Source of the DNA: Thermus tenuipuniceus
Lineage (GTDB): Bacteria; Deinococcota; Deinococci; Deinococcales; Thermaceae
Length of the DNA: 64,000 nt
Direction: 5' to 3'
NCBI RefSeq assembly: GCF_002964845.1
Contig: NZ_PRDA01000007.1
Coordinates: 1 to 64,000 of the forward strand
Position numbers and translations under genes: made by a program. A model generated the notes under the pieces. That model was not told where the DNA came from, did not search any database, and was given only the letters and a program-made list of their open reading frames with translations. Position 1 is the stretch's first letter; the number at the start of each line of letters is the position of its first letter. This document shows positions 34,440 to 43,732 of the stretch, one piece after another.

Positions 34440-34971
34440 AGCGCCAGAGCTTTTCTACGATTTCCTCCACCACTTCCTCCACCTTCCTTCCGTCGGTGGA
34501 GACGTGCACGTGGGCCTCCTGGTAGATGGGCCTGCGGGCCTCGAGGAGGGTTCTTATGCGCTCCAGGGGGTTTTCCACCTGCAAAAGGGGCCTTTCCCCC
34601 GGCTTGCGGGTAGCCCGTTCCAGGATGGTTTCCGGGCTAGCCCAGAGGGCCACTACGGGGCCCCGCTGCAGGAGCAGGGCCCGGTTTTCCGAGTCCACGA
34701 AGGTGCCCCCGCCCAGGGAGAGGACCAGGAAGTCCTTGGCGATGAGCTCCCGTACCGCCTCCTTTTCCATACGCCGGAAGGCCTCCTCCCCCAGGTGGCG
34801 GAAGACGTCGGGGATGGAGAGGCCGGTGCGGCGCTCGATGTAGCGGTCCAGGTCGATGAAGTGGAGCAGAAGGGCTCGGGAGAGCTCCCGGCCAATGCGG
34901 CTTTTCCCCACCCCCATGAAGCCGGTGAGGCTGATGAAGGTGGCGGGGCGGGGAATCTCCAGGCGGGTCAT
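34417..34971 (-). CDS. aroK: shikimate kinase
   Basis: A 184-residue P-loop kinase. Walker A is LTGFMGVGKSRIGRELS, the shikimate-binding aspartate is in FIDLDRYIERRTG, and the GGG loop is LSLGGGTFV. The lid region has RKPGERPLL. It lies 17 bases after aroC and overlaps aroB. Confidence 0.93.
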   Translation of the reverse strand: MTRLEIPRPATFISLTGFMGVGKSRIGRELSRALLLHFIDLDRYIERRTGLSIPDVFRHLGEEAFRRMEKEAVRELIAKDFLVLSLGGGTFVDSENRALLLQRGPVVALWASPETILERATRKPGERPLLQVENPLERIRTLLEARRPIYQEAHVHVSTDGRKVEEVVEEIVEKLWRYAEAKRP

Positions 34972-34988
34972 GGAGCCATCCTACGCCT

Positions 34989-36140
34989 TTAGTAGGTTAG
35001 GACCCGAGCCTTGTACCGCTCCACCCGTTCCTGTATCTCCTCCAGGGTGTCCCCGCCGAACTTCTCCAGGTAAGCCTGGGCCAGGACGATGGCGGTGAGG
35101 GCGCAGAGGATCACGCTGGCGGCGGGCACGGCGGTGACGTCGGAGCGCTCCCTGGCGGCATCGGCGGGCTCGTGGGTCACCACGTCCACGGTGAGGAGGG
35201 GTTTCATCAGGGTGGCGATAGGCTTCAAGGCAGCCCTGAGGATGAGTTCCTCCCCGGTGGTCATGCCCCCCTCGAGGCCCCCCGCCCGGTTGGTGGTGCG
35301 GTAGAACCCCTTCTCCGGGCTCCAGTGGATGGGATCGTGAACCTCCGAACCCCGCTTCATGGCGTTTTCAAAGGCGGGGCCGATCTCCACCCCCTTGACC
35401 GCGGGGATGGAAAGGGCCATCTGGGCCAGGCGGCCATCCAGCTTGCGGTCCCAGTGCACGTGGCTTCCCAGGCCTGGCACCAAGCCCCGGAAGCGGGCCT
35501 CGATCACCCCCCCTAGGGTGTCCCCTTCCGCCTTGACCTGGTCGATGCGGCGGATAACCTCGGCCTCGGCCTCAGGATCGGTCATGCGCAAGGGGCTTTC
35601 CTCTATGCGGGGTACCAGGTCCCAGGAGAAGGGAACCTGGGCCCACACCCCCGCCATACCCGGCACGTACCCTGTTCCCTCAACTCCAAGAAGGCTCAAG
35701 AGCTTCAAGGCCACCGCCCCCACCGCTACCCGCATGGCGGTCTCCCGGGCGCTGGCCCTTTCCAGCACGTCCCTTAGGTCCTTGTGGCCGTACTTGATGC
35801 CCCCCGAAAGGTCGGCGTGGCCGGGGCGGGCAGCGGTGAGGGCCTTCTTTCGGGGCTCGTTCCCCGGAGCCGGGTCCATGATCTCCACCCAGTTCCGGTG
35901 GTCGGCGTTCCGGATGGCCAGGGCCACCGGGGCCCCGGTGGTGCGCCCAGCCCGCACCCCGGCGCGGAACTCCACCCGGTCGGTTTCGATGACCATGCGC
36001 CTTCCCCGGCCATAGCCCTTCTGGCGCCGTTCCAGCCAGGGGTTGATGTCCTCCTCGGTGAGGGGGATGCCGGCGGGCAGGCCCTCAATGATGGCGAGAA
36101 GCTCGGGGCCATGGGACTCGCCTGCGGTTAGGAACCTCAT
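34989..36140 (-). CDS. aroC: chorismate synthase
   Basis: A 383-residue FMN-dependent enzyme for the last shikimate step. Signature sequences are GESHGPELLAIIEGLPAGI, GRGRRMVIETDRVEFRAGVR and the C-terminal RSDVTAVPAASVI. ATG 36140 is chosen since homology begins at MRFLTAGESHG and TACAAT lies 6 bases upstream (leaderless). It is the first aro gene downstream of pilQ. Confidence 0.95.
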   Translation of the reverse strand: MRFLTAGESHGPELLAIIEGLPAGIPLTEEDINPWLERRQKGYGRGRRMVIETDRVEFRAGVRAGRTTGAPVALAIRNADHRNWVEIMDPAPGNEPRKKALTAARPGHADLSGGIKYGHKDLRDVLERASARETAMRVAVGAVALKLLSLLGVEGTGYVPGMAGVWAQVPFSWDLVPRIEESPLRMTDPEAEAEVIRRIDQVKAEGDTLGGVIEARFRGLVPGLGSHVHWDRKLDGRLAQMALSIPAVKGVEIGPAFENAMKRGSEVHDPIHWSPEKGFYRTTNRAGGLEGGMTTGEELILRAALKPIATLMKPLLTVDVVTHEPADAARERSDVTAVPAASVILCALTAIVLAQAYLEKFGGDTLEEIQERVERYKARVLTY

Positions 36141-36146
36141 GGGCCT

Positions 36147-36152
36147 ATTGTA
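36147..36152 (-). promoter_or_regulatory. -10 box of aroC
   Basis: TACAAT sits 6 bases before the aroC ATG on the minus strand; no good -35 is visible. It would give the aro genes a promoter separate from the pil operon. Confidence 0.55.
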
Positions 36153-36177
36153 GGGCAAGCGACCTGGGATAGGCCCA

Positions 36178-36226
36178 AGCCAGGGGATCAGCAAAGCCCA
36201 GCTTTGCAGGCTTGCCTCCCCTGGCT
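36178..36226 (-). terminator. two-tier hairpin after pilQ
   Basis: A 10-bp outer stem (AGCCAGGGGA / TCCCCTGGCT) encloses an inner 6-bp stem (GCAAAG / CTTTGC). It follows pilQ by 17 bases. There is no T-run, so termination may be partial or factor-dependent. Confidence 0.6.
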
Positions 36227-36243
36227 GGGAGGGGCAAAGGAGC

Positions 36244-38523
36244 TTAGCGGCTTGCGGTTTCCCTAAGGATGTCGGCGGTGATGACCACCAGAAGCTCCCG
36301 GTCGGTGGTTTCTTGGGTGCGCTGCTTGAAGAGCTCCCCTATCAAAGGGATATCCATGAGGAGGGGCACCCCTTGCTGCACCTGGTTGTTCTCCTGGGAG
36401 GTAAGGCCCCCGAGGACCACCGTCTGCCCGTCCCGCACCCTTAGGGTGGTGGTCACCACCTGCTTGGTGAAGCGGTCCACGTCCCCGTCCACGGGGTTGC
36501 GCTGCACGTTGCCCGAGACCTCTGCTTTGATGTTGAGGAGGATCTGCCCATCGGCGGTGATCTGGGGGGTGACCTCCACGATGATGCCGATGTCAAAGGG
36601 CACCCGTTCCACCCGGTCCCCCACCACCCGGCGGATGAGGAAGGTCTCGCCGGACTGGAGGCGGGCGGTCTGGTTGTTGAGCACGGTCTGGTTCACGTCC
36701 CTTAGCGCCCGGGAGAGGCCCTGGCGCTGGAGGGCCTCGAGGGTGGCCAGGATGTTCAGGGCCGCCAGGCTACGGGTGCTGTCAAAGATAAGGGAGAGCC
36801 CCGTGTCCAGGATGCTGGCCGCCACATTCCCCCCGGCGATGGTGTTCCACTTGAGGCCCAGGTTGCGGGTGAAGTTGGACTGCACCTCTTGGATGCGCAC
36901 CCTCAGGTTCACCTGGGGCACCGCCTGGTCCAGCCTGGGGATGAGCCCCTCCACCAGGGCCAGATCCTCCTGGGTGCCCGTGACGATCAGGGTGTTGGTG
37001 CGCTCGTCTGCCACCACCGTGGCCTGGCGCGGGGGGGTCTGCGGCTGGGCCTGAGCCTGGGCCCCTTGGGCCTGCCGGGCTTGCAGAGCCTCCTGGAGCA
37101 CCTTGGCCAGCTCCGAGGCCTTGGCGTTGGAAAGCTGGTAGGCGCGCTGGAAGAGGGGCGGGCCCTGCTCCGGGGCGCGGTCGATTTGGGAAAGCAGGTT
37201 CTCCACCTCGGCAAGCTGCCTTTCCGTACCCCGCACCGAGAGGACCGGTTGCCCCGGAACCGTCTGCACCACGATCCCCGGCACCTCCCGGGCCAGGAAG
37301 GGGGCTACCTTTTCCGCGTCGGCGAAGCGCAAGGGGTAGAGCCTGCGCACCGTGGCCTCCTGGGGGGGCGGGGCCACCTGGGGAGGCACATCGGCGGCCT
37401 TGAGGATTTCGGCGAAGAGGGCATGATCGGCCTCGGTGGCCTCGAGGAGAAGGGCTTTGGGGTTACCCGGGACACCTTCCAGGCGAGCTCCTTTCAACTC
37501 CCTTTCCAGGACGGGCTTAAGCCTTTCCTGGGCTTCCTGGTAGGTGAGGTTCTGCAAGGTGTAGACCCGGCGCACCACCGGGGTGGGCTTGGGCACATCG
37601 GCGGCCTTGAGGAGTTCGCTGAGGCGGGCGTGGTCCTCCTCGGTGGCGGTGATGAGGGCCCGTTTGGGATCGGTGGGGACCACGGCGATCTGGGCGTTCG
37701 GCACCTGGTTTTGCAGGAAGCCAATGAGCTCAGGGAAGGTGGCGTGGGTGAGGGCGTAGGTGCGCTCCACCCGGGGCTTGGGCAGGGTGAGGGCGGGCAG
37801 GGGGCGGAAGTCAATCCCCGCTCGCTGGAGAATATCGGAGAAGCGGGCGTGCTGTTCCGGGGTGGCCAGAACCGAGAGGAGGGCCCTGAGCTTGCCGCCT
37901 TCCTCCACCACGATCCAGTTCACGCTGAGCCCTGCCGCCTCCCGGGAGAGGAAGGGCAGGAGGTCGTTTTGCACCCAACCCTTGGCTCCATCTATGTTCA
38001 CCAGGGTGCGGGCCTGCCCCTGGGCATCGGTTTCCGTCCGCCGGTAGGCGATCTCGGGGATGGCCACCAGGTAGGGCTTCCGCTCCGCCGCTCCTGTCCG
38101 GCTTGGGGCGTCCACCAGGGCGGTGATCACCTGGGTGGGGGCCACCACCACCACGTCGGGAGGCAGGAGGAGGTAGTCCAGGTTGAACTGGGTGCCGTAG
38201 GTGGCGAAGAGGAGGTCCCAGACCTCCCGGAAGGGTTTGCCCTGGAAGTCCAGCTTGATGTTGGGCAAGGGGGGCTGGGCCTTGGCCGGGTCGCCGGAGG
38301 CATCGTAGGCCCGGTAGATAAGGGGCTGAAGGCCCACGCTCCGGGCCAGGGCTTCCAGGACCACATCTAGGGGAAGGGTGAGCCCAGCCCGGACCTGGCT
38401 TTCGGAAACCTTCAGGTCCACCTTGGCATCAAAACGGGGTTCCTGGGGCAGGGTTCCCGCCAGAGCCCCCACGCCCAGGATCAAAAGGCCGGGGATCGCA
38501 AGTTTCATGAGTGCCGTTCTCAC
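36244..38523 (-). CDS. pilQ: type IV pilus secretin PilQ
   Basis: A 759-residue outer-membrane secretin for pilus extrusion and DNA uptake. A signal peptide (MKLAIPGLLILGVGALAGTL after a short N-terminal extension) precedes several N-domain repeats, recognisable by near-identical segments such as ALLLEATEADHALFAEILKA and ITATEEDHARLSELLKAADV. The C-terminal secretin domain (about residues 540-755) shows VEVTPQITADGQILLNIKA and VPLLMDIPLIGELFKQR. The many N domains are characteristic of the long Thermus PilQ. Confidence 0.94.
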   Translation of the reverse strand: MRTALMKLAIPGLLILGVGALAGTLPQEPRFDAKVDLKVSESQVRAGLTLPLDVVLEALARSVGLQPLIYRAYDASGDPAKAQPPLPNIKLDFQGKPFREVWDLLFATYGTQFNLDYLLLPPDVVVVAPTQVITALVDAPSRTGAAERKPYLVAIPEIAYRRTETDAQGQARTLVNIDGAKGWVQNDLLPFLSREAAGLSVNWIVVEEGGKLRALLSVLATPEQHARFSDILQRAGIDFRPLPALTLPKPRVERTYALTHATFPELIGFLQNQVPNAQIAVVPTDPKRALITATEEDHARLSELLKAADVPKPTPVVRRVYTLQNLTYQEAQERLKPVLERELKGARLEGVPGNPKALLLEATEADHALFAEILKAADVPPQVAPPPQEATVRRLYPLRFADAEKVAPFLAREVPGIVVQTVPGQPVLSVRGTERQLAEVENLLSQIDRAPEQGPPLFQRAYQLSNAKASELAKVLQEALQARQAQGAQAQAQPQTPPRQATVVADERTNTLIVTGTQEDLALVEGLIPRLDQAVPQVNLRVRIQEVQSNFTRNLGLKWNTIAGGNVAASILDTGLSLIFDSTRSLAALNILATLEALQRQGLSRALRDVNQTVLNNQTARLQSGETFLIRRVVGDRVERVPFDIGIIVEVTPQITADGQILLNIKAEVSGNVQRNPVDGDVDRFTKQVVTTTLRVRDGQTVVLGGLTSQENNQVQQGVPLLMDIPLIGELFKQRTQETTDRELLVVITADILRETASR

Positions 38524-39476
38524 TGACCACCTCCTGCTTGCGTGTTTTCTAAGGTAATCTCCAAGCTTTCATCCTTCAAGGCCAACACCACGCGGTCGCT
38601 TTCTATGCGGCGAAGCACGGCCTCGCTGCCCGGAAGAAGGCTGCCCACGGGCAATACCAGGTACCCTTCCTTGGTTTCCAAGATAGCCACGCTCACCGGG
38701 CCCAAAAGCGTACCCGCCAGCTTGATGCCTTTCTCCCCCACCAGGGCTTGCAAGGGGGTTTTGGGGGAAGGCGCAGGTTCGGTCTTTCCCCCCTCTGGGG
38801 TTTGGGGTGCCCTGGGTAAAGGAGCCTCCACAAGGCCAGCGGGTGGGGTGAGGACAGGTGGGGTTTCCACCTGGGCTTTGGGGGTTTCCACCTGGAAAGC
38901 GGGGGTAAGCACCTTGGGAGCGGGCAGCGCTCCTTGGCTTCCCGGGAGAGGCCGGGGTGGAGTTTGAACGCTGGGGGTGGGCAGGGGGGTTCCCTGGGTT
39001 ACCCGGACCGGGGCCCCTGTGGGTACGGGAGTGGGCCTAGGTGCCGGGGCAGGAGAGGGTACGGGGGGAGCAGGTGGGGCCTCTACCACCAGGGGCACAA
39101 AGGGGTTTGGAAGCGGGGCCTCTTGTTGGGTTTTGGGGATGGGCAAGGCTGGGGTCAAGACGGGCTTGCCTGCCTTAGGGGCTCCCTGGGAAGGAGAAGC
39201 CTCGGGGCTAGGCTTCGCTGCTTGACCCGGCGGAGGAGTTTCGGCGAGGGGTGGGATGGGGGGAGCTTCTATGGCCTTGGGGGCTTCCCCTCCCTGGCTG
39301 GGCACCTGAGGTTGGCCGGGGGTGGGTTGCACCTCCATAGTTGCCTGGGCTGGCAGGTAGAAACCCACATACCAAAGCGCCACAGCGCTCACCAGGAGAA
39401 GGCCCGCCAGGAGGAGCTTGGTGGACTGGGGTAGGTTCCGCCAGGCTTCGGCCAGGCGCGGGAGAAGGGGTTTCAC
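38520..39476 (-). CDS. pilW: PilW, proline-rich pilus assembly protein
   Basis: A 318-residue protein with one N-terminal helix (STKLLLAGLLLVSAVALWYV), a long low-complexity linker rich in proline, alanine and valine (about residues 55-225), and a small C-terminal beta domain (GTLLGPVSVAILETKEGYLV). That last part resembles the PilP-type domain that contacts the secretin. In T. thermophilus the gene in this position is pilW, needed for piliation and transformation. It overlaps pilQ and pilO by 4 bases. Confidence 0.85.
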   Translation of the reverse strand: MKPLLPRLAEAWRNLPQSTKLLLAGLLLVSAVALWYVGFYLPAQATMEVQPTPGQPQVPSQGGEAPKAIEAPPIPPLAETPPPGQAAKPSPEASPSQGAPKAGKPVLTPALPIPKTQQEAPLPNPFVPLVVEAPPAPPVPSPAPAPRPTPVPTGAPVRVTQGTPLPTPSVQTPPRPLPGSQGALPAPKVLTPAFQVETPKAQVETPPVLTPPAGLVEAPLPRAPQTPEGGKTEPAPSPKTPLQALVGEKGIKLAGTLLGPVSVAILETKEGYLVLPVGSLLPGSEAVLRRIESDRVVLALKDESLEITLENTQAGGGQ

Positions 39477-40105
39477 CGACCACCTCCTTGGGTTGCTAGC
39501 GGCGATGGGGTTCCTTGCGTCCGGGTAGCGCCTTCAGGCTGGCCGAGGTCCTTGGCCAGCATGTAGAGGGTTAGGGTCAAGCTGGTGGAAAGGAGGGGGT
39601 TTACCTCCTGCCCTTGGACGCTGAGGTTGAGCCCGGAAAGGGAGCTAAAGCGGGAAAGCCCCTCCAGGCGCCTCAGGTAGGCGTAGGTTTCCGGGAAGGG
39701 CGCCTCGAGGGAAAGGGCCAGGTTCACCGCCCGCACCTCCGGAACCGGGGCCGAGGTGGGGGAGCGGGTGAAGGAGCGTACCGTGACCCCGCTCCTTATG
39801 GCCTCGGTCAGGATCTCGTTTAGGACCTGGGAAAGCCGTTCCTCCTTGGGAAGCGCCCTCAGAAAGGCTTGGCGCTCGGCTTGCAGCTCAGCGATAGTGG
39901 CCCGAAGTTCCGGCAGAGCGCGCTGGGCTTGCCTTCCCTTATCCCGCTCGGGGATAAGGGCGTTGATCTCCTGGCGTACGCTTTCCGTTTCCTGGCGCAT
40001 GGGGGCGATGAGGAGAAAGTACCAAAGGAGGGCCACCACCACGGTGAGGGCGATGGCGATCAGGGCCCATTCCCGCTGTCCTAGCCTAGCGAGCACTTTC
40101 CTCAC
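39473..40105 (-). CDS. pilO: pilus alignment protein PilO
   Basis: A 210-residue inner-membrane protein: a short cytoplasmic start, one helix (ALIAIALTVVVALLWYFLLI), a coiled coil (ETESVRQEINALIPERDKGR), then a ferredoxin-like periplasmic domain (EVRAVNLALSLEAPFPETYA). It pairs with PilN. It overlaps pilN by 20 bases. Confidence 0.88.
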   Translation of the reverse strand: MRKVLARLGQREWALIAIALTVVVALLWYFLLIAPMRQETESVRQEINALIPERDKGRQAQRALPELRATIAELQAERQAFLRALPKEERLSQVLNEILTEAIRSGVTVRSFTRSPTSAPVPEVRAVNLALSLEAPFPETYAYLRRLEGLSRFSSLSGLNLSVQGQEVNPLLSTSLTLTLYMLAKDLGQPEGATRTQGTPSPLATQGGGR

Positions 40106-40709
40106 CTCCCACCAGGCCCACCCGGGCGCTGAAGGTGTAAAGTCCTCGGTTCTGGTCCAGGGAGGCCCCCTGGAACTCTATGCCGAAGCGGGGCGAGGTT
40201 TCAAAGGCCCGCACGAAGCTTACCAGGGCGTTTTGGTTCAGGGCTTCCCCCTGAACGGTGAACTCCACCCGCACCCGCTTGCCGTCAAAGGTGCCCGCCT
40301 GGGCCATCTGGGTGGCTTCGTCTTCGGGAATGGCCCGGGCGCCCACGGACCGCAGGGCCACGGGAAGCCGCCCCCCATCCTGGGGAATCTGGCGGATGAA
40401 GGTGGCCAGATAGTCCGACCAAGGGATAAAGTTTTTCTTAAGGCCTTCCCGGATGGCGAGGAGGGCCTCGAGGGCCTTCCTCTCCTGCACCAGGCGGTTT
40501 TGTTCGGCGATGAAGGGCTTTAGGGCCTCCACCTCGGCCCTCAGGGCGTCCCGCTCCGCTTTGGCCAGGCTGAGCTCGGTGTAGGCTGTGTAGTGAAGGA
40601 AGCCTAGAAGAAGAAGCACCAGCAGGGCGAAGGCTCCTGCCGCCAGACGCCACCAACCCAGCTCCACGCGGCGGCGCAGGTTCTTCGGGAGAAGGTTGAG
40701 CCTAATCAA
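40086..40709 (-). CDS. pilN: pilus alignment protein PilN
   Basis: A 207-residue protein whose cytoplasmic N terminus carries the PilM-binding motif IRLNLLPKNLRRR. It continues with one helix (LAAGAFALLVLLLLGFLHYT), a coiled coil and a periplasmic domain. It overlaps pilM by 8 bases. Confidence 0.92.
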   Translation of the reverse strand: MIRLNLLPKNLRRRVELGWWRLAAGAFALLVLLLLGFLHYTAYTELSLAKAERDALRAEVEALKPFIAEQNRLVQERKALEALLAIREGLKKNFIPWSDYLATFIRQIPQDGGRLPVALRSVGARAIPEDEATQMAQAGTFDGKRVRVEFTVQGEALNQNALVSFVRAFETSPRFGIEFQGASLDQNRGLYTFSARVGLVGGEESAR

Positions 40710-41835
40710 GGGGCATCACCCCCCGTAAGGCCAGGCCCACGGGCACCGGGAACTCCGGTCCCATCTCCTTGATCTTTTCCAGGTCAAAGCGTCTGGGATC
40801 CACCTGGATGCCCTGCCAGGGGTCGGGGACAGTAAAGTTGACCCCCAGGGTATCGGTAAGCAGGGTGGACAGGCCTCTAAGCCGGCTTCCCCCGCCATAG
40901 AGGTACCCTACCTCCGGCTGTATGTCCCCCAGTTGTACCCGGAAAAACTCCAGGCTCCGGCGGATCTCCTGGGTGAGTTCCACCAGGACGGGCCGGATGG
41001 CATCGTAGATTTTGGCGGGGCTGTACCGTTCCCTCTCGGCGTCAAAGTCCAGAAGAAGCTCCTCGTCCTCGGTGGGGATGGTGGCGAGGCCATAGGTGCG
41101 CTTCACCTCCTCGGCGGTGAGGAAGTCCAGGCCAAAGCTTTTCCCGATAGCTTCAGTGAAGTCCTTGCCGGAGAGGGTGAGGATCCGCACCGCCAAGGGG
41201 CGGTTTCCCTTAAGGAGGACCAGGCTGGTGCTTTCCGCCCCGATCTCCACCGCCACGGAAACCCCCTCCGGGTCGCTGCTGAGCTGGGCTTCCAGGGGAT
41301 AAAGCCCGGCAAAGGGTTTTACATCCAAAATGATGGGGGTCAGGCCTGCTCCCCGCAGGGCTTCCAGCAAAGAGGCCACCGCTTCCTGCCGGGCTGCCCC
41401 CACCATCACCTCCACCTGTTCCCCCTCAGCTACCTCGGCCAGGGGATCTAAGGGGGCGAAGTCCAGGACCACCTCGTCAATGGGAAAGGGGATGTACCGC
41501 TCCGCTTCCCAGCGAACCGCTTCCTCCATCTCCTTGAGGGGCATTTTGGGCACCTGAAGGGTGCGCAGGATCACGCTGGGGTTGGGCACGGCGGTCACCA
41601 CGTAGCGCTTTTTGGTCCGGGCTTCGGCGAGAAGTTCCTTGAGTTCCTGAGCCAGGGCCTGGGGCTCGGCGATCACCCCTTCCACCAGTATCCCCGGGGG
41701 AGTGGGCCGGGTGGCCAAGGCCCTGAGGGCGGGAGGATTTCCGGAGAGTTCCACCAGCTTTAGATTGGCGGCACCAATCTCCAGGCCCAGTGCCTCCACC
41801 CGGGGTTGGAATAGCTTGCTCAAACCCGAAAGCAC
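40702..41835 (-). CDS. pilM: pilus assembly ATPase-fold protein PilM
   Basis: A 377-residue actin-like cytoplasmic protein. The N-terminal phosphate-binding strand is LGLEIGAANLKLVEL, and further actin-fold elements are SVAVEIGAESTSLVLL and VGYLYGGGSRLRGL. PilM binds the PilN tail and links the cytoplasmic motor to the pilus frame. Start GTG 41835 has AAGGAGG six bases upstream. First gene of the pilMNOWQ operon. Confidence 0.93.
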   Translation of the reverse strand: MLSGLSKLFQPRVEALGLEIGAANLKLVELSGNPPALRALATRPTPPGILVEGVIAEPQALAQELKELLAEARTKKRYVVTAVPNPSVILRTLQVPKMPLKEMEEAVRWEAERYIPFPIDEVVLDFAPLDPLAEVAEGEQVEVMVGAARQEAVASLLEALRGAGLTPIILDVKPFAGLYPLEAQLSSDPEGVSVAVEIGAESTSLVLLKGNRPLAVRILTLSGKDFTEAIGKSFGLDFLTAEEVKRTYGLATIPTEDEELLLDFDAERERYSPAKIYDAIRPVLVELTQEIRRSLEFFRVQLGDIQPEVGYLYGGGSRLRGLSTLLTDTLGVNFTVPDPWQGIQVDPRRFDLEKIKEMGPEFPVPVGLALRGVMPLD

Positions 41836-41856
41836 GTTGCCTCCTTAACACAGAAC

Positions 41857-41884
41857 AGTGTAGCCGCTATGAGCCATAAGTGAA
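41857..41884 (-). promoter_or_regulatory. promoter of pilMNOWQ
   Basis: TTCACT (-35, 41884-41879), 16-base spacer, TACACT (-10, 41862-41857) on the minus strand, giving a leader of about 15 bases with an AAGGAGG ribosome site. Confidence 0.6.
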
Positions 41885-41982
41885 CCTGCTTGCAGTATAC
41901 ACGGTTTTGCCCGGAATGGGGCAGGAGGGTTCGCCAGCATCCCTTGTTGTATTCTATTTGCCCCGGTCAGAAAACGCCTTAC

Positions 41983-42010
41983 GCCCCTCGAGGACCTCTC
42001 CTCGAGGGGC
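41983..42010 (-). terminator. terminator after homoisocitrate dehydrogenase gene
   Basis: A perfect 12-bp stem (GCCCCTCGAGGA / TCCTCGAGGGGC) with a 4-base loop, 15 bases after the stop. A TTTT run follows about 10 bases later on the minus strand. Both arms contain the abundant CCTCGAGG-type motif. Confidence 0.65.
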
Positions 42011-42025
42011 GCTCAGGCAAAAGCC

Positions 42026-43030
42026 TCAGAGGGCCTTAAGCGTTTCCAACACCGCCTTGGTGAAGGTTTCTGTGGTGGCGGTCCCGCCCAGGTCCGGGGT
42101 GTGGGGACCCCTTTCCAGCACCAGGTCCACGGCCTTTTCCACCTTCTTGGCCGCTTCCTTCTCCCCCAGGTACTCCAGCATCATGGCGGCGGACAGGATG
42201 GTGGCGGTTGGGTTGGCGATCCCCTTGCCGGCGATGTCGGGGGCGGAACCGTGCACGGGTTCAAAGACCGCCGTGGTGTCCCCAATGTTGGCGGAAGGCG
42301 CAAGGCCCAGGCCCCCCACCAGGCCAGCGGTGAGGTCGGAAAGGATATCCCCCAAAAGGTTGGTGGTGACGATCACGTCAAACTGTTCGGGGCGCATGAC
42401 CAGCTGCATGGCGCAGTTGTCCACGATGATGTCTTGGACGTTCACCAGGGGGTAATCCTTAGCCGCTTCCCGCACCGTATCCAGGAAAAGCCCTTGGGTT
42501 ACAGGGAGCACGTTGGCCTTGTGAGCGATGTGCAGGGTTTTTCGGGGGCGGCCTTCCGCGATCCTAAGGGCCACGCGTCCGATGCGCTCGCTGGCCTTTT
42601 TAGAGATCACCGCATCGGCGATGGCCACGTCCAGGTAACGCCGTTCCTGCTCCACATAAAGCCCCTCGGTGTTCTCCCGCACGATGACAAGGTCTACCCC
42701 GCTTCGGCTTCCCGGTACAGGGCGGCTTTTGGCGGGGCGCACGTTGGCGTAGAGGTCCAGCTTGCGCCTGAGGTAGCGGATGGCGCCGAAGAAGCCGGGT
42801 ACCTTCCTCGTGGGGCTGGTGGCAGCCCCGAAGAGGGTGGCGTGGCAGGAAAGGATTTTCTCCACGGTTTCCTCGGGCACGGAAACCCCTCTTCGCTCAA
42901 AGGTTTCCCAACCTGCTTCTGCCTCCACGAACTCCAAGGGAAGACCGGTGGCCTCTAGAACTTTCCTTGCCGCCGGGATTACCTCGTGGCCGATGCCGTC
43001 GCCCTCAATCAAGCAGATGCGATACGCCAT
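42026..43030 (-). CDS. hicd: homoisocitrate dehydrogenase
   Basis: A 334-residue NAD-dependent beta-decarboxylating dehydrogenase. It converts homoisocitrate to 2-oxoadipate in the alpha-aminoadipate lysine pathway used by Thermus. The protein is colinear with the T. thermophilus enzyme from [19 protein letters not shown]. The substrate-loop region has [20 protein letters not shown], metal and substrate residues are in [11 protein letters not shown], and the NAD site is [20 protein letters not shown]. It is monocistronic between two hairpins. Confidence 0.93.
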   Translation of the reverse strand: MAYRICLIEGDGIGHEVIPAARKVLEATGLPLEFVEAEAGWETFERRGVSVPEETVEKILSCHATLFGAATSPTRKVPGFFGAIRYLRRKLDLYANVRPAKSRPVPGSRSGVDLVIVRENTEGLYVEQERRYLDVAIADAVISKKASERIGRVALRIAEGRPRKTLHIAHKANVLPVTQGLFLDTVREAAKDYPLVNVQDIIVDNCAMQLVMRPEQFDVIVTTNLLGDILSDLTAGLVGGLGLAPSANIGDTTAVFEPVHGSAPDIAGKGIANPTATILSAAMMLEYLGEKEAAKKVEKAVDLVLERGPHTPDLGGTATTETFTKAVLETLKAL

Positions 43031-43102
43031 GTTGCCTCCGGACTTAGGGGTAAGCCCCCTCCTTGGGAATATACACTACACTGAGCCATGAAGAGGCTGG
43101 GC

Positions 43103-43732
43103 TCAGGTGCGGAGGGTAAGGAGAAGCCAAACCAGCAGGAGAAAAGCCAGTACCCTCAGGGCTGCCTGACGCCTGGAAGGCCGTCTTCCCCCAGCCCTTA
43201 GGGCTCCTTCCACCACCACTCCAACGATGCCCCCCAGGATGAAGAGATCCCCCAGGCTCGCCGTCTTGCGCAGGGGAGGAAGGGGGATGACATCCCCCAG
43301 GAAGGGGAGGCGGGTGGATTCATCCAAAAGGCTATGCACGGCGTCGGCCTTGGTCTTTAGAAGCTCCTCCCAGCCCTCTATGCCTGCCTTTTGCAGTGCG
43401 TCCAGGCTTACTGGCATATGGCCCCCATTGGCGAAGATGACCAGGGTGTTCAGGAAAAGGCCCAAGAGCACCAGGTAGAGGCTTTTCAGGTGCCGGTTCC
43501 GGTAAAGCCCGTACCCTACCAGGAGAAGGACCAGGGCCTTGGCCAAAGGCCCGGCCCACTCGGGCCGGAAGAGGCCCCGGTAGGTGCCATAGGCCAAGCT
43601 CCCCTCTGCCAAGGCGGCCAGGAGGAAGGCCCAAGGCACCCTCAGCTCTATTCCCCCGAGGTCCTTGGGTCTTGCTCCGAGGGCGAGGGCGAGTCCGAGA
43701 CCGAATAGGGCTGCGGCAAGGTAGAGCGTAAT
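43103..43732 (-). CDS. DUF5317 membrane protein
   Basis: A protein of about 209 residues with six or seven hydrophobic segments and the family hallmark NGGHMPVS (in VIFANGGHMPVSLDALQKAG). A second DUF5317-like block is STRLPFLGDVIPLPP. The frame is open into the overlapping HD-GYP gene, but homology starts near TLYLAAALFGLGLALALGAR. No ATG, GTG or TTG is placed there; ATT at 43732 lies 6 bases after AAGGAGGG and may be a rare start. It overlaps the HD-GYP gene by 85 bases. Confidence 0.72.
   Translation of the reverse strand: MTLYLAAALFGLGLALALGARPKDLGGIELRVPWAFLLAALAEGSLAYGTYRGLFRPEWAGPLAKALVLLLVGYGLYRNRHLKSLYLVLLGLFLNTLVIFANGGHMPVSLDALQKAGIEGWEELLKTKADAVHSLLDESTRLPFLGDVIPLPPLRKTASLGDLFILGGIVGVVVEGALRAGGRRPSRRQAALRVLAFLLLVWLLLTLRT

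Noticed and set aside
36889-38370. A 493-codon plus-strand frame opposite pilQ
   Set aside because: Low-complexity Gly/Leu/His composition typical of antisense frames in high-GC genomes; PilQ on the other strand is unambiguous.
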